Of a DNA stretch of 64,000 nt, positions 35,903 to 48,032 are shown piece after piece. Under the pieces are notes generated by a model. That model was given only the letters and a program-made list of their open reading frames with translations, was not told the DNA's origin and searched no databases. Position 1 is the stretch's first letter. Each line of letters opens with the position of its first letter. The stretch lies in contig NZ_SJNT01000013.1 in the NCBI RefSeq assembly GCF_004331035.1, forward strand, positions 29,198 to 93,197, given 5' to 3'. Source of the DNA: Acinetobacter sp. ANC 4910. GTDB lineage: Bacteria > Pseudomonadota > Gammaproteobacteria > Pseudomonadales > Moraxellaceae. Both the position numbers and the translations under genes were made by a program.

Positions 35903-36793
35903 ATGTTTGGTTCTCTTGAATATATTCTTGCAGGCGTTTTGGTTGGGTTTTGTGTAGGTATTACCGGTGTAGGTGGTGGTTCTTTAATGACCCCTATCCT
36001 CATTAGCCTGTTTAAAATTGAGCCACACATCGCCATCGGAACCGACTTATTGTATGCATCGATTTCGAAATTCTGTGGCTCGATGGTTCATGCCAAGAAA
36101 ATGAATATTGTCTGGCCCATCGTGATTTGGCTTGCTGTCGGCAGCCTTCCAGCATCTTTTGCTACACATTGGGTACTCGACAATTATTTAAGTCAGTCTA
36201 CACACTATAAAGCTGTGCTGACCATGGTTTTAGGTTTTATGTTGACCTTAACTGGGGTATCTATCATCTTCCGTGGGCATATTGAACGTTTCTTCAATAA
36301 ATTCCGTAAAGATGCACAATTGGACATGACCGAAGACTTGGAAAAAGTAAATTTTCAAGCCAAAGATAAACGGGCTTACATCATTCTCATGGGTGTAATA
36401 CTTGGTATATTTGTGACCTTATCCTCTGTGGGTGCAGGTGCATTTGGTATTATGGCACTGGTTATTATGTTCCCCAATTTACCGATGATTCGTATCATTG
36501 GTTCAGATGTGGTACATGCTGTCCTACTTACCCTTGTGGCTGGTCTTGGTCACATGAGCTCAGGTAATGTCGATTTCGCACTTTTAGGCTGGTTATTGGT
36601 TGGCTCAATTCCTGCGATTATTATCGGTACACTGATCAGTTCTCGATTGCCAGAAAAAATTATTCGTAAAATTTTAGGTATTACGCTTTTTGCGTTAGGT
36701 GTGAATTTTATAATTCATCCTGTAAAAGCAAAACCTGTTCAAAAACCAACCACTGCAATGGTTTATACTGTGGAAAAATCACACAGCGTTTAA
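35903..36793 (+). CDS. TSUP-family (TauE/SafE) membrane transporter
   Basis: The 296-aa protein is a TSUP permease, a family that exports sulfite or organosulfonates and related anions. The first helix carries the family motif VGFCVGITGVGGGSLMTPIL, and the second half repeats it as LGIFVTLSSVGAGAFG. About eight membrane segments are visible, with a basic loop at RFFNKFRKDAQLDM. I chose the ATG at 35903 (MFGSLEYILAG); an ATG nine codons earlier (35876) is in frame, and neither has a clear ribosome binding site. No sulfur gene is adjacent, so the substrate is unknown. Confidence 0.85.
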   Translation: MFGSLEYILAGVLVGFCVGITGVGGGSLMTPILISLFKIEPHIAIGTDLLYASISKFCGSMVHAKKMNIVWPIVIWLAVGSLPASFATHWVLDNYLSQSTHYKAVLTMVLGFMLTLTGVSIIFRGHIERFFNKFRKDAQLDMTEDLEKVNFQAKDKRAYIILMGVILGIFVTLSSVGAGAFGIMALVIMFPNLPMIRIIGSDVVHAVLLTLVAGLGHMSSGNVDFALLGWLLVGSIPAIIIGTLISSRLPEKIIRKILGITLFALGVNFIIHPVKAKPVQKPTTAMVYTVEKSHSV

Positions 36794-36897
36794 ACTATCT
36801 ATTGGGATAATCTGTTTTTTTCACGGTTTTATTAGTCTTTTGTATAGCAAAAGGCTAATTAAATCGTGTTATATTCAATCAACTAAAAAACTCTTGT

Positions 36898-38010
36898 ATG
36901 ATCGATCTAGTGACAGCAATGAATACACAACAGCCAACCCCTATTACTCAATCAGACATTGACGACTTAAATGTGAAAAGCATTCAGCCTTTAGTAACTC
37001 CAGCAGAACTAAAAAAAGAATTGCCATTAACAGGAAATGCATATCAAACCGTACTTAAAGGTCGCGACACCATTCGCAATATTTTAGATGGTAAAGATAA
37101 GCGTCTTTTTGTCGTAATTGGTCCTTGTTCTATTCATGATACAGTTGCTGCACATGATTATGCGGATCGCCTAAAAGTACTCAGCGAAAAAGTTAAAGAT
37201 ACACTTTATATCGTAATGCGCGTGTATTTCGAAAAACCGCGTACCACTGTAGGTTGGAAAGGCTTAATTAACGATCCAGATATGAATGACTCTTTCAATA
37301 TTGAGAAAGGTTTGCGTATTGGTCGTCAATTGCTGTTGGAATTAAATGAAAAAGGGTTGCCTTGTGCCACTGAAGCACTCGATCCAAACTCACCACAGTA
37401 TTATCAAGATTTAATTTCTTGGTCTGCTATTGGTGCACGTACAACTGAAAGCCAAACCCACCGTGAAATGTCTTCAGGACTTTCATCTCCTGTTGGCTTC
37501 AAAAATGGTACAGATGGTGGTTTAACTGTTGCAACTAATGCGATGCAATCGGTTAAACATGGGCATAGCTTCCTAGGTTTAAATGAACTTGGTCAAGTTT
37601 CTGTGATTCGCACCAGCGGTAACCCATATGCACACGTGGTATTACGTGGCGGTAATGGCAAACCGAACTATGATGCAGGTTCTGTAGCAGAAGCTGAAAA
37701 TGCATTAGCGAAAGCCAAGGTCAGCACCAAAATTATGATTGATACCAGTCATGCCAACTCAAACAAAGACCCGTTCTTGCAACCACTTGTTCTAAAAAAT
37801 ATTACTGAACAAATTTTGGATGGGAACAAATCCATTGTCGGCATTATGGTTGAAAGTCACTTAAAAGGTGGTCGTCAAGATATCCCTGAAAACCTATGTG
37901 ATTTAGAATACGGTAAGTCAGTCACAGATGGCTGTATTGACTGGGATACAACAGAAAAAGTATTGCTAGAAATGCACAATGCTTTGAAAGATGTACTACC
38001 AAATCGCTAA
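36898..38010 (+). CDS. aroG: 3-deoxy-7-phosphoheptulonate (DAHP) synthase, class I
   Basis: This enzyme condenses phosphoenolpyruvate and erythrose-4-phosphate, the first step of the shikimate pathway. The 370-aa protein shows the class I alpha motifs VVIGPCSIHD, MRVYFEKPRTTVGWKGLINDP, and the metal and substrate region IMIDTSHANSNKD. It lacks chorismate mutase or other fused domains. The isozyme type (Phe-, Tyr- or Trp-sensitive) is not assigned, so the symbol stands for the family. The ATG at 36898 is used; a second ATG seven codons in (36919) is possible. A terminator at 38020-38043 follows. Confidence 0.93.
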   Translation: MIDLVTAMNTQQPTPITQSDIDDLNVKSIQPLVTPAELKKELPLTGNAYQTVLKGRDTIRNILDGKDKRLFVVIGPCSIHDTVAAHDYADRLKVLSEKVKDTLYIVMRVYFEKPRTTVGWKGLINDPDMNDSFNIEKGLRIGRQLLLELNEKGLPCATEALDPNSPQYYQDLISWSAIGARTTESQTHREMSSGLSSPVGFKNGTDGGLTVATNAMQSVKHGHSFLGLNELGQVSVIRTSGNPYAHVVLRGGNGKPNYDAGSVAEAENALAKAKVSTKIMIDTSHANSNKDPFLQPLVLKNITEQILDGNKSIVGIMVESHLKGGRQDIPENLCDLEYGKSVTDGCIDWDTTEKVLLEMHNALKDVLPNR

Positions 38011-38019
38011 GCATCCAAG

Positions 38020-38043
38020 CGCCATCCCCAAGGATGGCGTTTT
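38020..38043 (+). terminator. Terminator of the DAHP synthase gene
   Basis: An 8-bp GC-rich stem CGCCATCC (38020-38027) / GGATGGCG (38032-38039) with a CCAA loop is followed by TTTTGTTTT, 10 nt after the stop codon. Confidence 0.78.
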
Positions 38044-38071
38044 GTTTTACTGCCAATGAAAAGTCACCGTT

Positions 38072-38596
38072 ATGAATCAACTTGAAAACGCTTTAAGTCA
38101 CATTGACCATTTCCAGTTTGTGCATGAACATTTATTTAGTTCTGGGCAACCGACAGTTGAACAGTTAAAACACATCAAAGAATATGGCATCACAACTGTT
38201 ATTAATCTTGCTTTAAATGATGCAGAAAACCATCTTCTGAATGAAGACCGTATTTGCTTAGAGCTCGGACTCAATTACATTCATATTCCTATTCTTTGGG
38301 ACACACCTTCTGATGAGCAATGCCTCTTAGTTTTAGACATGTTGGATCATCTGATTCAAGAGCAGATGGTTTGGGTTCATTGCGCCCACAACCTTCGTGT
38401 GAGCAGCCTAATCTATCTTTACCGTCAATATTATATGGATATGGATATCGCCAGCGCTCAAGATTTATTACATGCCGTTTGGGAACCAAATGAGACGTGG
38501 ACAGGACTGATTCATGCTGTAGCCCTACAACTCCAAGGGCGTAAAGCTACTAAAGATCTACAACAGTCACTGATGGGTGCAGGTCATTTTGCTTGA
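38072..38596 (+). CDS. Protein-tyrosine-phosphatase-like protein
   Basis: The 174-aa protein has the dual-specificity or DUF442-like phosphatase fold: FSSGQPTVEQLKHIKEYGITTVINLAL, then IHIPILWDTPSDEQCLLVLDML, and the P-loop WVHCAHNLRVSSLIYLY. The loop is C-x4-R rather than the C-x5-R of classical tyrosine phosphatases, as in related small phosphatases. The nucleophile Cys and the Arg are present. Substrate unknown. Its last 13 nt overlap the 3' end of the convergent ispF gene. Confidence 0.75.
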   Translation: MNQLENALSHIDHFQFVHEHLFSSGQPTVEQLKHIKEYGITTVINLALNDAENHLLNEDRICLELGLNYIHIPILWDTPSDEQCLLVLDMLDHLIQEQMVWVHCAHNLRVSSLIYLYRQYYMDMDIASAQDLLHAVWEPNETWTGLIHAVALQLQGRKATKDLQQSLMGAGHFA

Positions 38597-39075
38597 TGGC
38601 TAATCAAAACTGTAGCAGTTGCCAAAATACCTTCTTGACGACCAGTAAAACCAAGCTTTTCTGTGGTTGTTGCTTTAATACTAATTTGAGTAACATCCAC
38701 ATCTAACACGTCTGCGACAGATTGACGCATCTCTAAATTGTACTTCGCTAACTTTGGACGCTCACAAGCTACCGTCATATCCGCATTATTCAAAACATAG
38801 CCACGATCTAAAATGAGCTGATAGACATGTTTTAACAGCACTCGACTGTCTGCCCCTTTAAACTCAGGGTCTGTATCTGGAAAATGTTGTCCAATATCGC
38901 CCAGTGCAAGTGCACCCAATAATGCATCGCAGAGTGCATGCAGTACAACATCACCATCGGAATGTGCTTTTAAACCATGTGTATGCGGAATTTTAACGCC
39001 AGCCAAAGTAACAAATTCGCCTTCATCAAAAGCGTGTACATCCATTCCTTGACCAATTCGAATATTTGCGACCAT
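38584..39075 (-). CDS. ispF: 2-C-methyl-D-erythritol 2,4-cyclodiphosphate synthase
   Basis: IspF cyclises CDP-methylerythritol phosphate in the MEP route to isoprenoids. The 163-aa protein starts with IRIGQGMDVHAF, whose Asp and His bind zinc, and continues with LKAHSDGDVVLHALCDALLGALALGDIGQHFPDTD, all typical. IKATTTEKLGFTGRQEGI near the C-terminus completes the nucleotide site. The ATG at 39075 has a GGGAG-type site upstream. ispD lies elsewhere in this window (42837-43529) rather than next to ispF, unlike in E. coli. Confidence 0.96.
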   Translation of the reverse strand: MVANIRIGQGMDVHAFDEGEFVTLAGVKIPHTHGLKAHSDGDVVLHALCDALLGALALGDIGQHFPDTDPEFKGADSRVLLKHVYQLILDRGYVLNNADMTVACERPKLAKYNLEMRQSVADVLDVDVTQISIKATTTEKLGFTGRQEGILATATVLISHQAK

Positions 39076-39176
39076 TCAGTTACGCTCCCTCAGAAATAAA
39101 TGTTTGAAATCTTGTATTCAGTGTTTCGACTTCGTTATAGTTACACTAGCACAGTGTTGTGAAAGTATAAGTCATC

Positions 39177-39827
39177 ATGTTGTTGAATACAGACATTAAA
39201 TTCCTTAAAACTATAGCATCTTTCATTGGTATTGGTTGTATGTACACTAGCCTGACTTACGCTCAGGAAATAGATTGTAGTAAAACTGATACTGCCGTAA
39301 CAAAAACGATGTGTTCGAGCAGTTTCGAACAGCAACGGCAGAAACTCAAAAACCAATATCTCACTGCATTTTTAATCAGTGATGCACCCTTACGATTACT
39401 CGATGATACACATAGCGTATGGCTTAACCGTATACAACAATGCAAAACAGAATCATGTTTTACGCAGCAATTTGAGCTTCGCACTGATGATTTGAATTTT
39501 TATACCTCCTTGAATCAGAGTTTGACTCAACATTATTTAAAATTTGAAAAGGGTAAACTTGCACAACAACCCATTCACCTACAAGTTCATCAGCTTGGCA
39601 AAGACAGTATTAAAATTGAAGGGATTGCCTACCGTAATCCAAACAATAAAAAGGAAACTCAAACCATTCCTTTCTTGGCTTATACCACACCAGAGAAAAA
39701 GCAAAATATTGTCGATAATGAACATGACTGTAAATATCAATTTGATTATTACAAAGCCATTTTAACCGTTAAAACCCAGCAAAAAGGCTGTGAGCGATTT
39801 GCTGGTGTTTATCGTCTTTATGATTAA
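39177..39827 (+). CDS. Periplasmic LprI/DUF1311-like protein
   Basis: The 216-aa protein has a signal peptide ending near TYA (about residue 29), then a short helical region with paired cysteines (EIDCSKTDTAVTKTMCSSSFEQQ) and a QQRQKLKNQYLTAF helix. This is the pattern of lysozyme-inhibitor LprI-like (DUF1311) domains. QQCKTESCFTQQFELR adds a second cysteine pair. The C-terminal half, a beta-rich segment with two further cysteines, is not recognised. It is likely exported. The role is unproven. A bidirectional terminator separates it from dadA. Confidence 0.65.
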   Translation: MLLNTDIKFLKTIASFIGIGCMYTSLTYAQEIDCSKTDTAVTKTMCSSSFEQQRQKLKNQYLTAFLISDAPLRLLDDTHSVWLNRIQQCKTESCFTQQFELRTDDLNFYTSLNQSLTQHYLKFEKGKLAQQPIHLQVHQLGKDSIKIEGIAYRNPNNKKETQTIPFLAYTTPEKKQNIVDNEHDCKYQFDYYKAILTVKTQQKGCERFAGVYRLYD

Positions 39828-39847
39828 AGACAGTTTTAAAAAATAAA

Positions 39848-39875
39848 AAAAGCACAGATATGCGTCTGTGCTTTT
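39848..39875. terminator. Bidirectional terminator between the LprI-like gene and dadA
   Basis: An 11-bp stem AAAAGCACAGA (39848-39858) / TCTGTGCTTTT (39865-39875) with a 6-nt loop has an A-run on its left and T on its right, serving both convergent genes. Confidence 0.78.
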
Positions 39876-39892
39876 AATGCAACATTACCGTA

Positions 39893-41137
39893 TTAGGCTG
39901 GATAAGCCGATGCAATTTCTTGACTGATCATCACTGCTGTCGCAGCAGATAAAGTCCAACCTAAATGTCCATGCCCTGTGTTGTAAAATACACGGTCACG
40001 TCGTCCACGTCGAACGATTGGCATCATGTCTGGCATCATTGGACGTAAGCCCGCCCAAGGCACGACACTCTGAGTGGAAATATCAAAATTTTTATTCGCC
40101 CAATCAACCAAAGGTTGAATCCGATCGGAGCGAATATCACGATTATAACCATTAAACTCTGCAGTACCTGCAATTCTTAATCGGCTAGCACCTAAACGTG
40201 ACGTGACAATTTTGGCACTTTCATCCAGCAAACTTACCCATGGTGCATGTTGTACGCTTTTCTCATCATCCAAGTTAATGGTAATTGAATAGCCTTTTAC
40301 AGGATAAACATTCACTTTATCACCCAGTAAATGTGCCAATTGATAGCTACCCACACCACCACACACCAACACAGCATCGGCTTCAAAATATTCAGATGCC
40401 TGCTCTTCTGGGTGCATATTTTCAGTGCTGCCTTTACAAATGACTGTCACGCCTTTCTCATGATGTTGCACATTGGTGACATCTAAACCAAAGCGATATT
40501 TCACCCCATATTTTTCTGTTACTTTGGCAAGACCATTGGTAAATTTATGAATATCTCCTGTGGCATCACCTGGACAATAAAAACCACCATAATAGTCACC
40601 TGTTAAACTCGGCTCAATTTGCTTAATTTCTTCAGATGTCACTGCATAACGCTCTAGCCCACCTGTGCAAAGCAATTCGTTGACACGAGTTGCGACTTGG
40701 TAATCGGTTTGGTTGTGGTAAAAATGTAAAATGCCTCTTTTTTCTAAATCAAACTGAATCTGTTCCTGTTCCGCAATATCAAATAAGCGTTTACGCGCCA
40801 TGAGTGCTAATCTCACCGTATCGCGGGTATTTTCTTCATAGTGTTTGATATTGCCCAAAAATTCGACCAGCCATGCATATTTATGCACATCAAACGATGG
40901 ATTGAGCAACAAAGGTGCATCTTTGCGGGACATCCATTTAATGCCTTTCAACACAGTGGATTTTTGATTCCAGACTTCCGCATTGCATGCTGAAAGCTGA
41001 CCACCATTGGCAAAAGAGGTTTCCATTGCAGGATAAAGATGTTTATCAATGACTGTCACATCATAGCCCAATTGTGATAATTCATAGGCTGAAGTTACCC
41101 CAGTAATTCCAGAGCCAATAACAATAATATGTGGCAT
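39893..41137 (-). CDS. dadA: D-amino-acid dehydrogenase (DadA-like FAD oxidoreductase)
   Basis: DadA oxidises D-amino acids to 2-oxo acids and passes electrons to the respiratory chain at the inner membrane. The 414-aa protein has the N-terminal FAD motif IVIGSGITGVTSAYELS, the DadA-typical SFANGGQLSACNAEVWNQK stretch (residues 41-59), and a C-terminal NTGHGHLGWTLSAATA. No alanine racemase (dadX) is adjacent. The ATG at 41137 has GGAG 7 nt upstream. A tandem glycine riboswitch occupies the leader, which suggests that glycine, rather than alanine, controls it, and that the enzyme may act on glycine or a related amino acid. Confidence 0.9.
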   Translation of the reverse strand: MPHIIVIGSGITGVTSAYELSQLGYDVTVIDKHLYPAMETSFANGGQLSACNAEVWNQKSTVLKGIKWMSRKDAPLLLNPSFDVHKYAWLVEFLGNIKHYEENTRDTVRLALMARKRLFDIAEQEQIQFDLEKRGILHFYHNQTDYQVATRVNELLCTGGLERYAVTSEEIKQIEPSLTGDYYGGFYCPGDATGDIHKFTNGLAKVTEKYGVKYRFGLDVTNVQHHEKGVTVICKGSTENMHPEEQASEYFEADAVLVCGGVGSYQLAHLLGDKVNVYPVKGYSITINLDDEKSVQHAPWVSLLDESAKIVTSRLGASRLRIAGTAEFNGYNRDIRSDRIQPLVDWANKNFDISTQSVVPWAGLRPMMPDMMPIVRRGRRDRVFYNTGHGHLGWTLSAATAVMISQEIASAYPA

Positions 41138-41171
41138 AAAGCACTCCTACGAAATGCATGCATTCCTTGTG

Positions 41172-41358
41172 TTATGCCCCATCTGTCATTGGTACCTGAG
41201 AGCTTCGATCATATGCAACATATAACCATCCCCTTCGGTGAGTGCCTTTTTTATCTTTATGCACTTCTCTCCAGATTTTGAAATTATTACAGTCCTTCTG
41301 CCTGAGAGTTTCCGGGGTCGTTGCTCCTTCGGCGAGCACATAACTGTGCTTCTCTCCT
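41172..41358 (-). promoter_or_regulatory. Tandem glycine riboswitch upstream of dadA
   Basis: Read on the minus strand, two glycine aptamers follow each other. The first begins with GGAGAG at 41357 and has GCCGAAGGAGC and ACTCTCAGGCA. The second begins with CTGGAGAG at 41274 and has CACCGAAGGGG, GCTCTCAGGTACC and ends with GACAGATGGGG. These are the conserved blocks of the gcvT-type glycine riboswitch. The aptamer pair ends about 34 nt before the dadA start codon, so the ribosome binding site (AGGAG) lies directly downstream. No clear terminator hairpin was seen between, so translational control is possible. Confidence 0.93.
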
Positions 41359-41542
41359 GCAATAATTGCTTCTTATAATATGAGCAATATATATACCATT
41401 TGCGAGTGCTAAATATACAAATTTAGTAATTATTTATGCGAAAGTACTTAAGAAAATTTATTCCAATAAAATTCATATACTTAAAAAAATAATATTTGAT
41501 TCTGTTTGATCTAAATGATGCAATAATATTGATTTCAATCTA

Positions 41543-41566
41543 TAAAAAAAGCCCCAAATGGGGCTT
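41543..41566 (-). terminator. Terminator of rodA
   Basis: A 7-bp stem AAGCCCC (41549-41555) / GGGGCTT (41560-41566) with a 4-nt loop is followed on the minus strand by a T-run (positions 41549-41543). It lies 8 nt beyond the rodA stop codon. Confidence 0.75.
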
Positions 41567-41573
41567 ACGCATT

Positions 41574-42710
41574 TTAACGGTGCGTATGAATGGACATCAC
41601 AATCCCCATACCAGCAAGCAGAGCAATCACCGCCGTGCCACCATAACTCATTAAAGGCAATGGATCTCCTGTCACAGGAAGAATTCCACTAATCATGCCC
41701 GAGTTGAGAAATACAAAGAAGAAGAACGTTAAACCAATGGCACTTGCCAGCAAACGACCATAGTTATGAAAAGAGTTTAAACCAATCATCATGCAACGGA
41801 AAATAATGGCCGCATACAGTGCAAACAGAAAAATGACGCCAAAGAATCCAAACTCTTCCGAATAGGTCGATAAAATAAAGTCGGTATGGTGTTCGGGTAA
41901 ATAGCCCAAATGCGACTGCGTTCCCTCCAAATAGCCCTTACCCATTAAGCCACCAGAACCAATCGCGATCTTAGACTGGATAATATTCCAACCCGCACCT
42001 AAGGCATCGGATTCTGGATCAAACAGGGTTAATACACGCTTCTTTTGATAAGCCTGCAATACATACATCCATAAAACAGGTGCAGCAACAGCCAATGCCG
42101 TAAGAGCTCCCAAAATGAGCCTCCAAGACATCCCACTCAAAAAGAGCACGAAAATTCCGGGAATAATTAAGCCAATAGATAAGTCAGGCTGTAAGGCAAC
42201 CAACACAAAAGGGACAAACATAATCACTAATGCACCCAAAATATGTACGAGTTTGGGTGGAAAAGGTTTTCTTGAGAAATACCATGCCATCATAAGTGGC
42301 ATAGCAAACTTCATAAACTCGCTGGGTTGCATACTGCCAATACCAGGTACAGTCAACCAACGTTTAGCCCCTAAGCGGGTATCACCTATAGCAAGCACCA
42401 AAACCAATAATACAATTGAAATCAGATAGAAATATGGACTGGTTGCCTGATAAACCTTCGGCGGAATTTGTGCACAAATGAACAATAGAATAAAGCCGAC
42501 ACCAAAACTTGTGGCCTGACGCAGTACCATCCCCATATCTTCAGCTGTGGCACTATAAACCGCCATTAAACCAATAATAGAATTTACGACCAATAATCCT
42601 AATAACCAAGGATCAAGATGTAAACGGTGCCATTTGGAGGAATCGTCTTTAATACTTCGACCATCACGTAAGGATTGGCGTAAGAAACGATACTGTTGAG
42701 AAGGTATCAT
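41574..42710 (-). CDS. rodA: Rod-shape peptidoglycan glycosyltransferase RodA
   Basis: RodA is the SEDS-family glycosyltransferase that works with PBP2 in cell elongation. The 378-aa protein has about ten membrane segments. SEDS signatures are visible in RWLTVPGIGSMQPSEFMKFAMPLMMAWY, in LQPDLSIGLIIPGIF and in ILPVTGDPLPLMSYGGTAVIALLAGMGIVMSI near the C-terminus. The catalytic aspartate of SEDS proteins lies in the conserved loop near HHTDFILSTYSEEFGF. The ATG at 42710 is used; a TTG four codons upstream (42722) is in frame. No mrdA (PBP2) gene is adjacent here. Confidence 0.93.
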   Translation of the reverse strand: MIPSQQYRFLRQSLRDGRSIKDDSSKWHRLHLDPWLLGLLVVNSIIGLMAVYSATAEDMGMVLRQATSFGVGFILLFICAQIPPKVYQATSPYFYLISIVLLVLVLAIGDTRLGAKRWLTVPGIGSMQPSEFMKFAMPLMMAWYFSRKPFPPKLVHILGALVIMFVPFVLVALQPDLSIGLIIPGIFVLFLSGMSWRLILGALTALAVAAPVLWMYVLQAYQKKRVLTLFDPESDALGAGWNIIQSKIAIGSGGLMGKGYLEGTQSHLGYLPEHHTDFILSTYSEEFGFFGVIFLFALYAAIIFRCMMIGLNSFHNYGRLLASAIGLTFFFFVFLNSGMISGILPVTGDPLPLMSYGGTAVIALLAGMGIVMSIHTHR

Positions 42711-42836
42711 CTGATGAGGCAATACAGCTAAAAGTGAGCAGAGTATAAATTTAAACTGCGATAGAGTGAATGCTTAATTCAACGTTCAGGATAATTATTT
42801 CGTAAACAATCACAGCTATCACATAAAATTTTTAAA

Positions 42837-43529
42837 TTAGTTTTGCGATTGGGTAATCAAACGTGCCAACTGTAAGTCATCTGGATAGGTAATTTTGATA
42901 TTATCAGAACGTCCCTGAACCACATGAACAGGATGCCCAGCGTATTCCAAAGCACTCGCTTCATCAGTAATGACTTGTTGGTCTTGCAAAGCCAGCTCAA
43001 TTGCTTGTTTTAATACACCCAATTTTGCCATTTGCGGAGTTTGCGCTTGCCATAATAGATCACGGCTCACGGTCTTACTGATGATCGCTTCAGTTTCAAC
43101 TCTTTTTAAAGTATCTCGTACAGGAATAGCAAGAATAGCAGCTTGATCTGTTTCAACTGCTTTATGAACCAACGTATTTAATACAGGCAAAGTGACGCAT
43201 GGACGTGCTGCATCGTGCACCAATACCCAGTCATCTTTATCGGCAATTTGCGTGAGATAAATTAAGGCATTTAGTACAGAGTCAACTCGTTCTTGACCAC
43301 CCGCACAAAAATGTGATTTTTCTGGAGCAGTCAAAGTCAAGCTTGAAATCACATGATCATCTTGTGCAACCGCAAGCACATAACCAGCTAAATCCAAACC
43401 GTTTAATCGTTCCACCGTATGTTCTAATACGGTTTTATGATCAAGCAATTGGTATTGTTTTAATTTAGACTGAGAAAAACGCCGTCCCGAACCTGCAGCT
43501 GGAATGACCACCCAAAGCTTATTGTGCAT
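42837..43529 (-). CDS. ispD: 2-C-methyl-D-erythritol 4-phosphate cytidylyltransferase
   Basis: IspD couples methylerythritol phosphate to CTP in the MEP isoprenoid route. The protein begins MHNKLWVVIPAAGSGRRFSQ, where AAGSGRRF is the nucleotide-binding loop, and has VLVHDAARPCV and ITDEASALEYAG further on. I set the start at the ATG at 43529, giving 230 aa (E. coli IspD is 236); the frame is open 23 codons further upstream, but that part lies in ftsB. The resulting 11-nt overlap with ftsB suggests translational coupling. It is the last gene of the pyrG-kdsA-eno-ftsB-ispD run. Confidence 0.94.
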   Translation of the reverse strand: MHNKLWVVIPAAGSGRRFSQSKLKQYQLLDHKTVLEHTVERLNGLDLAGYVLAVAQDDHVISSLTLTAPEKSHFCAGGQERVDSVLNALIYLTQIADKDDWVLVHDAARPCVTLPVLNTLVHKAVETDQAAILAIPVRDTLKRVETEAIISKTVSRDLLWQAQTPQMAKLGVLKQAIELALQDQQVITDEASALEYAGHPVHVVQGRSDNIKITYPDDLQLARLITQSQN

Positions 43530-43929
43530 TAACGGGCTCTGGTGGGATGGCATTGTCATCTTCATTCGTGCGTAAATCTGCTTTGGCGTTAGGATCAATA
43601 TAAATAGGCTTATATTGAGTACTGATAGTACTCATTTGAACAAAAGTTTCGCGTGGTTTAATTAAACCCAAATCTAAACGTGCATGTTCTTCTATGGCTT
43701 CAACACCATTTTTTAAATCATAAACTTCTGCTGCAAGAACACGATTACGCTCTTTTAGCTCATCATTAATTTCTGTCTGTTGTTGGATTTTTTGGGTCAG
43801 TTGTTGATGATCATGATAACCACCCTCACCAAACCAAAATAAATACTGAAACCCTGCGATCAGTACGATCGCAAGGCCCAATAGTAATTTACTCGCAAAA
43901 GAGTCAAATACACTTAACATAGATAGCAT
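43519..43929 (-). CDS. ftsB: Cell division protein FtsB
   Basis: FtsB joins FtsL and FtsQ at the septum to activate peptidoglycan synthesis. The 136-aa protein has a single N-terminal membrane segment (LLLGLAIVLIAGFQYLFWFG), then GGYHDHQQLTQKIQQQTEINDELKERN, a coiled coil, and the conserved AIEEHARLDLGLIKPRETFVQM. It is somewhat longer than E. coli FtsB (103 aa), owing to a C-terminal tail. The ATG at 43929 is used; another at 43920 is in frame. Its position between eno and ispD is the usual one. Confidence 0.9.
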   Translation of the reverse strand: MLSMLSVFDSFASKLLLGLAIVLIAGFQYLFWFGEGGYHDHQQLTQKIQQQTEINDELKERNRVLAAEVYDLKNGVEAIEEHARLDLGLIKPRETFVQMSTISTQYKPIYIDPNAKADLRTNEDDNAIPPEPVNAQ

Positions 43930-43937
43930 TCAATCGC

Positions 43938-45245
<1,308 letters not shown>

Positions 45246-45271
45246 TTAATAACGAGATGCTTTAGATGGCA

Positions 45272-46129
45272 TCAATGAGTATCTAATTTTGCGAAACCTT
45301 TTACCAAGGTATCTAATTCTTTTAGCTGTGCTAAGAACGGCTCAAGTTGCGACATACGCAAGGCACATGGACCATCACATTTGGCTTTTTCAGGGTCTGG
45401 ATGTGCTTCCAAGAACAAACCTGCCAAACCAGTCGCCATACCTGCGCGAGCAAGTGTCGTGATTTGTGCACGGCGTCCACCTGCAGAATCTGCACGACCA
45501 CCCGGAGTTTGAAGCGCATGAGTCACATCAAAGAACACAGGAACATTCATTTCTTTCATGATGTCGAAGCCCAACATGTCTACAACCAAATTGTTGTAAC
45601 CAAATGCCGAACCACGCTCACAAATAATGAGCTTGTCATTTCCTGCTTCTAAACACTTATGCAAAATATGGCGCATTTCGTGCGGAGCAAGGAATTGTGC
45701 TTTCTTGATGTTAATAATGGCATCTGTTTTAGCCATTGCTTCAACCAAGTCAGTTTGACGACTTAAAAAAGCTGGCAACTGAATGATGTCTGCAACTTCA
45801 GCCACTGGTGCAGCTTGATACGGCTCATGCACATCAGTAATGATTGGCACATTAAAGTGCTTTTTAATATCCGCCAACCATTCAATTCCTTTTTCCAAAC
45901 CAGGACCACGGAATGAATTTAAGCTCGAACGATTCGCTTTATCGAAACTTGCCTTAAACACATAGGGAATGTCTAAGCGCTTGCAAATATCAACATAAGT
46001 TTCTGCAATTTCAAAAGCTAAATCTTTTGACTCTAATACGTTCATGCCGCCGAATAGTACAAATGGCAAGTGGTTTGCCATTTGTATATCGCCTAAACGT
46101 ACAATTTCTTGTGGTTTTAATTGTGACAT
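45272..46129 (-). CDS. kdsA: 3-deoxy-8-phosphooctulonate synthase (KDO-8-P synthase)
   Basis: KdsA condenses arabinose-5-phosphate and phosphoenolpyruvate to make KDO-8-phosphate for lipopolysaccharide. The 285-aa protein shows [59 protein letters not shown] and [17 protein letters not shown], the family's substrate-binding segments, with Asn in KANRSS as in the metal-independent group. AGGAAAG precedes the ATG at 46129. It sits between pyrG and eno. Confidence 0.97.
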   Translation of the reverse strand: MSQLKPQEIVRLGDIQMANHLPFVLFGGMNVLESKDLAFEIAETYVDICKRLDIPYVFKASFDKANRSSLNSFRGPGLEKGIEWLADIKKHFNVPIITDVHEPYQAAPVAEVADIIQLPAFLSRQTDLVEAMAKTDAIINIKKAQFLAPHEMRHILHKCLEAGNDKLIICERGSAFGYNNLVVDMLGFDIMKEMNVPVFFDVTHALQTPGGRADSAGGRRAQITTLARAGMATGLAGLFLEAHPDPEKAKCDGPCALRMSQLEPFLAQLKELDTLVKGFAKLDTH

Positions 46130-46167
46130 TTAAACTTTCCTAGTTTAGTCCTAGACATACCTTATTC

Positions 46168-47871
<1,704 letters not shown>

Positions 47872-47969
47872 CTAGAAAGCAAAGTCAATTAGCAGCAATT
47901 CATAGATCAATAAACAATTGGCTATTCTATCAGCATTTCCGATAAAAATTTAGTAGGGAATCTCAGGAT

Positions 47970-47997
47970 TTTTCATCTGTAATTTTACTGCTATACT
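47970..47997 (+). promoter_or_regulatory. Possible sigma-70 promoter of the lipoprotein gene
   Basis: TATACT at 47992-47997 is one change from the consensus TATAAT, and TTTTCA at 47970-47975 lies 16 nt upstream as a poor -35 box. The start codon is 35 nt further downstream. The prediction rests mainly on the -10 element. Confidence 0.45.
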
Positions 47998-48032
47998 ATG
48001 CGCACTCCATTTATGCTTTATTTTGTGCGATT

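Noticed and set aside
41400..41542. AT-rich stretch between the glycine riboswitch and the rodA terminator considered as a small gene
   Set aside because: No frame with a plausible start and ribosome binding site; it is more likely the promoter region of the dadA transcript.
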